The translations under genes and the position numbers were made by a program. The notes under the pieces were generated by a model. The model made no database searches and was not told the DNA's origin. It saw nothing but the letters and a program-made list of their open reading frames with translations. Shown one piece after another: positions 54,886-64,000 of a stretch of DNA of 64,000 nt (positions are counted from its first letter, which is position 1; every line of letters begins with the position of its first letter). Source of the DNA: Trichobilharzia regenti (lineage: Eukaryota; Platyhelminthes; Trematoda; Strigeidida; Schistosomatidae); the NCBI GenBank assembly GCA_944472135.2, contig OX235270.1:44764352-44828351 (forward strand), in the 5' to 3' direction.

Positions 54886-55344
54886 CAACTACATTGAAAT
54901 CATCCACCTTAGCTACAAAAATCTTCTCCATCGTATCTAAATGATCCTTGTGAAACAACATTGAAAACATGAAAGGAAGACGAAGTAGAATACGCAAGAC
55001 AAAGCAATACACTACTAAAGATGTAGGGGTAAACTGCTATTTCATTATATGGTGGACATATTTCGCCCATATCTGTGTATCGAAATGCCAATAAATAATT
55101 CTGTTACCGAATTCTCTTCTCTTCTTCCGTGAAAATGTTTTGTCATCATGAGGAAATTTTTGACATGCACTCCTCTGATTAGTGACTAGTTCGCCTTGAC
55201 ATCAGCTAAGCAGTAATATTTAGTATTTTTTTGTATACATGACATTCCATTATTCTTGCTGAGTTACTATTCTCGGTCTACATAATTACTATTTCTTCTA
55301 ATAGCCAATCGAAGGTGTAACGTGTGTTCTTTTTATTAACAGTT
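54886..55344. other. Unassigned DNA
   Basis: Nothing recognised between the two Penelope fragments. Confidence 0.4.
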
Positions 55345-56067
55345 TCATAAGAAATATACACCTATACACCAAACGAAACCTGATCCGTTCACTCAGCTAC
55401 AGAGTTTGTAGAATTTGTACCCCAGATACCGTAGAAGATAAACTGGACAATCTTAAGGGAATCCTCGTCGAGAATTGTTATTCAGAAAGATTTATTGCCA
55501 AATCTATGAATCCTAGACCACAAAAGCCGCCCATGGTTAGCGTTCCGAAAAAAATAATCTACATGAACCTTCAATTCAATGGAGATATATCTGCGGAAAC
55601 ACTGAAAAAATCGACTGTCGCGCTCACTGAAGAAGAACTTCTTCGCAGATAAACTACGACTAACTTTTTCCACAAAACCTATGATTCATGTGAACGTGAA
55701 GGATGAGCTACCACTGCTGGCCTTATTAATGTGTATTTATCAATTCACCTGCTCGTGTGGAGCCAGGTATGTCGGCCGTACTCAGTGTTCGCTTTCCAAG
55801 CGTATCACCGAACATTTACCAACATGGTTTTACAAAGGAGAAAAACGATGTCCCCGCAGCTCCATCTTAGAGCATCTGGTAAATTCCGGACATCAAGCTG
55901 CACCACAAACAAACTTCAAAGTCGTCTACAGAGTAAGAAGTAGTCTTCTTAAAGGTGCACGAATCAGGCTTCTTCAAACTGCAGAAGCAATGGCGATTCA
56001 CCTGCTAAGTCCTGAACTCTGCATACAGAAGAAGTTCGTTCAATCACTACACTTGCAATGGACGTAA
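55345..56067 (+). mobile_element. Penelope-like element C-terminal fragment (linker and GIY-YIG)
   Basis: 55345-55650 encodes the linker (R-S-L-S-Y-R-V-C-R-I-C-T-P, I-Y-M-N-L-Q-F-N-G-D) in one frame. 55681-56067 encodes the nuclease: Y-Q-F-T-C-S-C-G-A-R-Y-V-G-R-T, R-I-T-E-H-L-P, V-Y-R-V and L-L-Q-T-A-E-A-M-A-I. A frameshift near 55650-55680 separates them. The closest relatives in the window are the copies ending at 39880 and 30526. Confidence 0.8.
55681..56067 (+). pseudogene. Penelope GIY-YIG endonuclease domain
   Basis: 128 open codons. The second half of the motif reads Y-V-G-R-T, with the arginine of the active site present. It lacks its RT partner, so mobility in cis is not possible. 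Confidence 0.75.
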
Positions 56068-56177
56068 TCTATCCTATTACCCGACTAGTAAATTTTACCT
56101 TATCTGTTTTTTGTCTGAGTCTTCATTGATATTATTTTGTCTTCTCAATTGTAATATTTTTCATCTCCAACTTTCTT

Positions 56178-56435
56178 GTTCTCTACCCACACCCGATTTA
56201 ATTTCTACACCTCACCACCACTGTTACTGACTTGACCAACGTTCAATTTCTAGTCATTCATGTTACGTCATCCAACTTATTTGCTGAATTTCAGTTATAA
56301 TTTAAATGGCATTATTCTCTACCCCACTTCTACTTAGTCTCTACCTGTAATTACCTCTGTTGCTACCCTGACCAAAGTTGAAACATTTTAGTCAATTATA
56401 TTACGTCATCTAACTTACTAACTCAATCTCACTTT
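56178..56435 (+). repeat. Imperfect tandem duplication downstream of the Penelope fragment
   Basis: Two ~120-base pieces (about 56178-56300 and 56318-56435) share CTCTACCC, a GTTACTGACTTGACCAA / GCTACCCTGACCAAA block, TAGTCA, TTACGTCATC(C/T)AACTTA and CAGTTATAA / CACTTTAGT ends. Probably in the element's 3' UTR. Confidence 0.5.
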
Positions 56436-58190
56436 AGTTGCTGTCCAATTAACCTTGTTTCTATATTAGATCATTCTTTTATTAACTGATAAATTATCTA
56501 AACTTGACAAACTTCATGTACACACACACACAAATATATGTGTATACATGCGATTGTACAGCTATGTGAATGAATTCTCCGAAAAGAGTCTCTTCGTTGA
56601 ACGTCTTCTCTTTTTCATAAGAAAGGTATTGTTTCTTGTTATCGCTATACTTTACGATGTTAACTGTGTAGTGTCTACTGACGGTCAGCAGCTATAACTG
56701 AATCCACTTCGACTTCGATAGTAAGAATGAAAAGTATGTCAAAACTATCAGGTAATTATACCAAAGCATGTTCAGCAAAATAGGATATTTAAAGAATACA
56801 AGCACATTCTTTTTTGAGAGGTAAGCCCAAGTATAGCTAGGTAAATGCTTGCTTCTACTGATAAAGATAGTTTATTAGGTAAGTTTTCTGAACTGGTGAA
56901 TCTATAGCAATGAAATGAATATCGGCTGAGTTATAAACATGAATGGAGATACAGATGCTTCTGAAGAGATAAGTTCTGATAATATCCCTCCCATTAGTTA
57001 AATATATAAGATAAACCTATTCTTAATAAGATGTGTCAGTTGAATGTCAAAAATAATTCCAATATGAGTGAGGGAGATAAAATACCAGAACTTTTCTACT
57101 AGTGGATAAAATATAGACTTTATTTGTGAAGATTTTGGTATCTTCGTTCAGGGTAGCTGTAGTTTCACATTATATCTACACAGATGCTTAAACGGTGCTC
57201 AAGTGCTGTGCACATTCAAAAAGTGGTTTTCCACTTTAACCTTAGACCCTCTAAAATAGAAACCACAAAAATTTAATATGAAATCTGTGGAATGCTGATA
57301 TAGAATTACACATATTGGGAAAATATATTCACACAGCAGAATAACAGTACATTCTAAAAACCTTGGAAGTAATCTCTCAGTGAATGAATCTAAAAGTGTT
57401 GTGATTATTAAACCTCATAAAAGTCCATCTTATCTTATCGAATAGATTATTTGTTTTAAGGAGAAATATTTATTTCTCTTAGCTTAAAGTAAAAGCAATA
57501 AACCATTCAGTCTTTAATCTTTACTATCGAAAATAAGATTTATATACCATCTTCATCCAGTTTTGTCCACGTTTTATTTTATATTAACTACTTATATTAA
57601 ATGCCTAAGGTGGCTTTTAGAAAATAAATTTATACGAAATGCCAAATAGGAGTTTATTTGCAAGCGAATTTATTCGAAAGAGATAATTATCAAAAGAAAA
57701 AGCGAATTCGTAAATAATTTATGAGTTGGATTTAATTTCAAAATACCATGAGAATGTAAGCTTTATCAATGGTCATTAGTAGTAGTATTTCGTATGTTTA
57801 AAAGAAACAACCATTTAGCGTCAATAAAATATTATAAGCACACAGGCTTTAAGATATAAAGAGGCATATTTTTAGATTGTGACTTGTATAACTATAGAGC
57901 ACAAACAGTCAGATGTTTGGAATACGTCTTCATGAATAGTGTCAGTAAAATATGTTTATCCAATAGATACAACTATGAGAATTCACTCGCAGAACCATGC
58001 TAACTGCACTTTTATAAGTAATAACCTTATGCTTTAGGACAGACAAGCGTCTTATTGATTAATGCTGATATTACACGTATATTTGTTTGTTAGGATACTC
58101 TAGCTGCGAGCCAACGCTGTCTAAACACCAACTGTTCTCAAATATTAGGTTTGTGGAGGTTTCACATTTATTTTGTGAAGTAAATTTTTT
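56436..58190. other. 1.75 kb unassigned AT-rich DNA
   Basis: A short CA/TA microsatellite lies near 56521-56548. No gene recognised. Confidence 0.45.
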
Positions 58191-58194
58191 TGAT

Positions 58195-58383
58195 TTACAG
58201 CTTGATTTACAGCTTAATTCCACACCGTATTTTTGGTACAAGTATGGAATTTTCAGCATGGATATCGGTAGCCCAAATTTTGCAGGCCGACCATAGATAT
58301 CAGGTGTGCGCCGGCGTGGGCTCGAACCCCGGACCATGTGCATGGTCGGCGAGAGTCCTAGCCACTGTGCCATCGACGCACAG
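58195..58383 (-). mobile_element. tRNA-headed SINE (type 2)
   Basis: Minus strand: TGTGCGTCGATGGCACAG, GGTTCGAGCCC, ACACCTGATATCTATGGTCG, CCGATATCCATGCTGAAAAT, then an AAGCTGTAAATC repeat. Same order as the nested SINE at 32734-32927. A short piece at 58386-58420 resembles the end of the hammerhead SINE. Confidence 0.7.
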
Positions 58384-58420
58384 TAACTGACATCAATTAG
58401 GGAACCATTGAAACCTGCTT

Positions 58421-58970
58421 AAAAAGTGTTTCACTAATCATCTAGAGTACCAGATTAATGTAAACTAGGTGGGTGGAATTTGTACACATTTATTACTTCC
58501 TTCAGTCAGATAAATTCACCAATAATGCATCATCTTATAAAGCCTGTTTGACTTATATTGTTTTGCATAAATCATAAAGAGGAATGCTTCACTTACTTAA
58601 TAGGCATTACAAAAGGTACAGACGAAACTGATGGAATTACTATCTTATAAAACAAATTTGATTAGACTTTGCATTTCAGTCGTCAGTAACAGTAACATCA
58701 TGTTCACTAGATTTTACTATTTCCTTTTACGAAGTGAAATATTAGAAGGTATTACTGACAAGTAGTAAAACAATTTTGTGAAACAAAAATCTAAGCTTAC
58801 TGAATTTATTGGTTTATCAGCTGATTAATTTACCATAAGTCATCACACTGAGCTAATTTCAGTAGTTCCTCCTTAGAAAACTGAATATTAGAAATTTATT
58901 GGCGACAAGTAGGTTTCTGATGAAATATACCAAGTTTCTAGCAAACAATTTAAGAATGTAATAGCCCCGG
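58421..58970. other. Unassigned DNA
   Basis: Nothing recognised. Confidence 0.4.
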
Positions 58971-59130
58971 GCCCGATAGTGACACCAAGGATGACGTGTA
59001 AGGAAGAGACAGGAGCCTATGTTCAGTCGTTGAGCCAGCAGAAGACGCCTGATGAAAACAGGATAAAATGAAGATGTGCTATTGAAGCCCTGTGCCCCAC
59101 TCGGAATCTAATGGAATAATAATAGGATAA
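58971..59130 (+). mobile_element. RTE-clade LINE 3' terminal fragment
   Basis: Aligns with the last ~150 bases of the copy ending at 52255 and finishes TTGAAGCCCTGTGCCCCACT plus AATAATAATAGG. Confidence 0.65.
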
Positions 59131-59139
59131 CACTATCTA

Positions 59140-59380
59140 GTTTAACAGCCGGTCGTAAGCCTGTAAAAGAGATCATATAGGCCAATGACTTGGTAGGGCT
59201 ACCCTGTTAAAAAGTAATCCGATGGCTACTGAAACTTCAAATCACAGTAAAAGGAAACTTATTAATAGCAGAAATCAAGTGGAATTCTCAATCAGGGAGA
59301 GAAGATACTGAGGATGAAAGCTTTCAGAAAGTCAGTCGACTGGTTTGTCTTCTGATTATGGAAGCAAATATAAGCGTGGG
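59140..59380 (+). repeat. RTE 5'-region-like segment shared with the array unit
   Basis: 59205-59240 (GGGCTACCCTGTTAAAAAG, GGCTACTGAAACTTCAA) resembles the RTE 5' region at 46170-46220. 59225-59375 (ACAGTAAAAGGAAACTT, TGGAATTCT, GAAAGCTTTCAGAAA, CAGTCGAC, TGTCTTCT) runs parallel to 9628-9790 in the array unit. This links the unassigned part of the unit to RTE 5' sequence. Confidence 0.5.
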
Positions 59381-60100
59381 GGAATGTCCACACCATATTT
59401 GAGGGTGGCAACATTGCTTCGTTTTGATATCTGACAGCCTCCTTTACAAACATTAACCTGCTAACATTTGAGAACCTAAGCTATGAGAAGCTCTCCCCGC
59501 TGTTTTTGTAGAATATCAGTGAAGTTTCATCAACGTTATCTTGCTCTCAATACAGACTAATAAGAAATTATTTAATTTGTGTCGGAAAGTGTTGCTGGTA
59601 CCAAGTGACTGACAATACTTTGTTATGTGTACTATATGCAACGTTTGTTCTTGTCATCTGCATCTGTAAAACCGTATGGAATACAATGTCTTAATCAAAG
59701 TAGATTATGATGTCTGGAGTGTTGCTAGGCTACGGAATCGTGTAGAATTTTAAATGAACCAGTAATGAAACATAGTTAGCTCTGCATATTTGAAAGGTTT
59801 ATTTAAATGCCATTCACAACCAACCAATATAAGAGGAGGTAAAACAGGCTAGATAAACATTTTCCTTAGCATTTGTTTTATATGATGTTTCCATTTTCTT
59901 AAAATATTTATTATTTCTTTTTGATATGAATATAATAAATTTAACGTTCTGAAAAAAGCGAATACGTGTTCATTTAACCGTGGACTACTTAAATTCATTC
60001 CCATGAAGAGCGATTAGGATTTCTACGAAAGATTGTTTACCATGAAGATTACATGGAAAAAATTTCTGCTATGCTAGATACATTCACATTATACTTTGAT
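59381..60100. other. Unassigned DNA
   Basis: No frame or repeat recognised. Confidence 0.4.
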
Positions 60101-60156
60101 GGGTGCGTGCTGATGAAGAGTCCCGAACTAGAACGAAACAGCTGTCCAGTACTCCC
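60101..60156 (+). ncRNA. Hammerhead motif with best-preserved core
   Basis: CTGATGA and GAAAC are intact, followed by the palindromic ACAGCTGT stem III and a GTC cleavage triplet before CAGTACTCCC. Stem II (GTCC...GAAC, with three extra bases before it) and stem I (GGGTGCGTG against CAGTACTCCC) are partly mispaired, so activity is doubtful. Confidence 0.6.
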
Positions 60157-60215
60157 AGGTTTTCCATTGATTCTCTAACTAATATCAGCTCATGATGAAA
60201 TCCTGTAACACATAA
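60101..60215 (+). mobile_element. Hammerhead SINE (Sm-alpha-like), 5'-truncated
   Basis: Lacks the tRNA head and starts at the hammerhead, followed by GGTTTTCCATTGATTCTCTA and TGATGAAATCCTGT, as in the copies at 38 and 53 kb. Confidence 0.7.
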
Positions 60216-60821
60216 TATTTTATTGACCTTTGCTACAAAGCCCACAATAAATCTTGTGCAGACGACTAGCCATTATGATTAGTCGATTCATGATACTTCA
60301 GTCCGTAAATTCTGTAGTGCATGCATGAAAAGTTAAAATGATTGCAAATTGGTTATGCACTTCAGCCATATGTGCAGTCAACTTTCAGAAGATAAATTTA
60401 TCGTCAGCTGTTTTTTTTTAAGGTATACAGTTTTGTTTTTCGTTAAATATTTGTATTTTCATCCCCTATATTCAGCCCACAGTGTTAAGACTTATTTCTG
60501 TTTTACGCATAATGAAATGCCTATTATATATTAGAAACAGAAGTTTGACTAACAACTTCAGGACTTTTCAATTGCTTGGCACCCATGAAATCTCCTTTGA
60601 AGACAAGAAGTGATGCAGTTAATTAGTGGTTAGTTTTACCTAAAGCAGAAAACTGAAATATTAATTTTAAGAGTAAAATGTATGTACGCAATAAAACCAA
60701 CGGTTTCAGCTATAAAGTTACAGAGTACATTATGTTTCGTTCTACAACTTTACGCTTAAGCGGATAAGCTTATGTGTGTAATTTAATTTCGATCTAATTA
60801 TTACAAATGCATCACCATCAG

Positions 60822-61077
60822 TAGGGTGGCTCAGGTGGGCATATTAGAATCTGAATTATGTCATGAGTTTCTTAGGTGGGCTGCAACAAAAAAAACGCGT
60901 TATTATTCTCCACTATCTAGTTCAAAATCGGAGGATATTATCAACGCAAACAGATGCCCTTTGCGACTAAACGGAATAGTGCAACTGATCAATAACGAAT
61001 TGAAAATTACCGTGTATCATGGATACACCGGTAGCCTACATATTAACTGTAAAACTGGGGGTAATGACACAAATTAA
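60822..61077 (+). CDS. Candidate host exon or short gene
   Basis: An 83-codon open frame from the ATG-less start near 60826 encodes C-H-E-F-L-R-W-A-A-T-K-K-T-R-Y-Y-S and C-P-L-R-L-N-G-I-V-Q-L-I-N-N-E-L-K. A possible acceptor (catcaccatcag, ending at 60821) and a GT at 61062 (GGGG/GTAATG) could bound it. The composition is protein-like and distinct from the AT-rich surroundings. No family recognised. Confidence 0.27.
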
Positions 61078-62939
61078 TTTTAAGATACTAGAGTTTTTAA
61101 ATGCATCAAAACAACAAAAACCAAAATCTTCCCCTGTCATACCCATTTACACAAACTAGCATCAAGGTATTTGAATTGCTGCAGAAAATGTCTGAAATGA
61201 TACTAGAGGAGAAAATAAAGGAATGCATAAATGTACATTTTATTCGTCATGGCTATATGTAATGTGTATCAGTAAGTAGGTCCATCATACACAGAAAAAA
61301 GTGGGGATAAAACCAGAGAGTAAAACTAAAGTTATATTAGAAAATTTGTATAAATAACGCGATGATTTTCGGTCACTGGAATGTTATTTTATAGCATATT
61401 TTTCATAAGTGAAAGAAATATTTATCCCAGAATTTGGAAATCATTTTATCTCATCACACACAAAATCTAATAATAATCAAGTTAATCGTATCAAATGGTC
61501 TTTAATCCATTAATTACTATGATTGATGATACAGCACAACATATCCTTTGCTTGTTGAATATTTCCTAAGAGATGTAGAAATATGTCAAATAATGAGGAG
61601 CATAAGCCACATGATGATAATTGTAGTCAGAGATAGGCATATTATGATTAGAAAAGTGATGGAATCCTGTATCAGTTATCTGTATTTCATCAGAGTGTGT
61701 GAAGAGTAATTTCTGTCAACGAGTTGTACTTATTAAAGGGATCACGTAATCATAGAAGTATGCTACTGGTAAAAAATCTGCCCGATTAGTTTCATTAACA
61801 AATGCGCTATTATTCTACATTATATAAGGACAGTGATTATAAAGAATTCATAGGGAAAATGTATGCTTGTTAGAAAAGTACTATTAATTAGAAGGTGGTA
61901 ATCGTTTATTACACAAAGCGATGTGAAACAACTTTTGTTTCAAATGAAATTTACATTTTAAAAATGCACATTCTCTCACCATGTATGTCAAGTTCACTAA
62001 ATCACTTCCCATGTTTCTAGTAAATATATTTTTTTAATGGCGTCGTTTGCAACTCAGAATAAGCCATAGGTGATTTCTCAAATTTTAGCTGTCTTTTATG
62101 ATAATGCTCTATCAGAAATGAATGCTAGATACAATTTCCATGAGATAAATCTTATTACCTCTCTCATCTTCATTTGATATTAAGTACATTAGTAATGTGT
62201 CGCTGCATTATTTATAAAGACATTATTCTACAAGTAAACTGTATTCTAGCACAGTGTTCAAATCCAATTTTTATATCAACTTAACTAATTGGCGATACAT
62301 CTAAGTTTAAAAACTCATTTATGAAAAGTGTGTTTAATAATATACTGTGATTAAGCATTTCAATCTATTACAAAAATCCTAAGACCACATTGAACTTCAT
62401 TACGAATAAATCTTTATCATTATTGTAAATTATGTAGAACATTCATCATACAAAATTCTTTTTGGAAATGGTACGGTAGTCCGTGACACTGACATACAAA
62501 CTACGTCACGATGATGTTAAAAACTGATAGACTGAAATTATAAAGCCTATCTGCATTTTATACAGAATACAGTTACCGAAGTTGTACGCGTTGTAGTTTA
62601 TTGGTAACACACATTTTAGGATTTCAGTATGGATATTTTATTCTGCTGGACTCAGTAGGTCACTTATTGAGTCTATAACATGAAAGTCATTAGCAATCAG
62701 CATTTAAATCCACGACGAGAGTATAAACGCATTTCTCTTCAGTCTACTGGTTAACGTTTCATTTGTATTTGAGTCTGGCTATAAACGATCAATCAAAAAT
62801 AGCTTAGAAATTAAGACTGTGTACCAATTTAAAATGAACGGTTTGTGTTGATCGTACCCACCTGTCTATCTAGGGACAATAACTTTTACTTTTGTTACTA
62901 GCCCAAAACTTCATTACAATGCAGCTGCATGCAGCTAGT
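61078..62939. other. 1.9 kb unassigned AT-rich DNA
   Basis: No ORF of interest, no repeat recognised. Confidence 0.45.
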
Positions 62940-63140
62940 GTGTCCTTTTTTTAGCCTCATGCCCAACCTTTCCTCTTTACCAGCATTACTTCTGGCTTAG
63001 CGAGGTGAAGGAGTGCGTCGGCCGGGGATCGAATCCTGGACCATGTGCACGGTTGGAGGGCATCCTAACCTCTATGCCACCGACGCGCTGCCTCCTCGAC
63101 CAGGAATCGAACCTGAGCCTTCTACGTGACAGGCGGAGAT
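62940..63140 (-). mobile_element. tRNA-headed SINE (type 1), 3'-shortened, next to a second tRNA-like fragment
   Basis: 62950-63090 on the minus strand has GCGTCGGTGGCATAGAGG, GGATTCGATCCCC and the body start AAGCCAGAAGTAATGCTGG, but lacks the RTE-like tail. Adjacent 63091-63135 carries a separate B-box-like segment (GGTTCGATTCC on the minus strand). Confidence 0.6.
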
Positions 63141-64000
63141 AGTGTGTCCTAAATAGCGTTAAATGAAAATTCTTGGTTCGGCAACTATCCGTGTAAGATG
63201 CATAGTTTTCTAAATACTGGTGGGTCACTTGCGAATTTAATTACTTGCGAAGTATAAATCTTTACTCAAAAACCTCAAGCTTAGAATTAGCATCCTAAGA
63301 AACAGATATTCTCAACCACCTTAAGAATATACACATTTCAGTGATATCAAGTAGGTATTTTATTGAAGCTTTTATTCCAATGAGGGTGGATTGTTTGACT
63401 TACATTACAAGGGTATAAAGAATGAGTCACTTAAAATGAATAAATATCACCTCACAAAGAGTGGGTTAATAAATAAACGTCTGGCTAGTCAAATGACGCA
63501 ATTTAGTATTTTTAAAAAAAAGAAGGAAATTAAGAGTCACGGAAATATCTATAAATTTGAGCAATGAGTTCAATTTTTTGAATAGATGCACCACCCTTGT
63601 AGAATATACCCCACCCTCTCAACAAGCGAACGACATTACTGTCAAAATGTGAAGACTGAATTCTTTATGTTTTATACTTTGCTTAAATTATTTGCTTGAA
63701 AATAAATCGTACGACTTGTAAGGCATCTGTGATCACGAACGGTAAGAGAGCATACACTGAGAGAGAGAGAGCATATGTATTCACAAGTATGTCAACTTGT
63801 ACATAATGATAGTAATTATAGGCGAAATTTAAGTAAAGATAAGATCTTTGGGTATTCTAGATAAATATTCTCGTATCATCGCGGTCCCATGGAAATTTAT
63901 TGTGAATTCAGGATTAGACTCATCTACATAATGTGTTTTCAAATATTTTGGATTTATACATTTCAACTTTTGTTCAACGCTTCCTGTTTGGCTGTCACTT
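63141..64000. other. Unassigned DNA with GA microsatellite
   Basis: A GA run lies at 63759-63772. No gene recognised to the window end. Confidence 0.4.

Overview
This window looks like AT-rich repeat-dense nuclear DNA of a schistosomatid blood fluke (Schistosoma or a close relative). The inference rests on the mixture of elements: RTE-clade LINEs (SR2-like and SR3/Perere-3-like), a CR1-clade LINE (SR1-like), Penelope-like elements with GIY-YIG endonucleases, a Ty3/Gypsy element, and tRNA-headed SINEs that carry a hammerhead-ribozyme motif as in the schistosome Sm-alpha family. All family names come from recognising motifs, not from a database search. No complete host gene is visible; five short ORFs or exon-like segments are listed as weak candidates.

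Layout. 1-6285: minus-strand RTE copies. One RTE is interrupted in its endonuclease by a 5'-truncated CR1 that keeps a 767-codon open frame, and in its reverse transcriptase by (or joined to) a second RTE copy that runs off the left edge. 6286-7575: no recognisable gene. 7576-7880: CR1 3' end. 7888-22397: the main structure of the window, a head-to-tail tandem array of a ~2.01 kb unit (seven full units plus one partial). Each unit is a chimera of an RTE endonuclease C-terminal fragment, a Gypsy zinc-knuckle/aspartic-protease fragment (238 codons including the stop, open in all seven full units), an RTE-5'-UTR-like stretch and a (GGTT)n(GGCT)n tract. 23641-30290: four RTE 3'-end copies, three of them close matches in alternating orientation, plus decayed Penelope fragments to 30885.

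30886-46000: two nested tRNA-headed SINEs (32560-32980), a decayed Gypsy provirus of the same family as the array fragment, broken by a Penelope terminus, an LTR and a SINE (36213-39391), a near-complete but frameshifted Penelope element (39850-41835), and an inverted-repeat block containing degenerate CCCTAA telomere-like repeats (43965-44740). 46100-52255: one roughly full-length and one 5'-truncated RTE, both disabled. 52285-64000: several SINEs, two Penelope C-terminal copies (one bounded by inverted terminal copies with a covarying hammerhead-like fold), RTE terminal fragments, and long stretches where nothing is recognisable.

How the parts interact: the RTE LINEs, the array unit and the SINEs share sequence blocks. 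One SINE family has a tRNA-like head, a body resembling an RTE 5' region and an RTE-like 3' tail, which fits mobilisation by the RTE machinery. The array unit appears to have been assembled from RTE and Gypsy debris and then amplified as a satellite.
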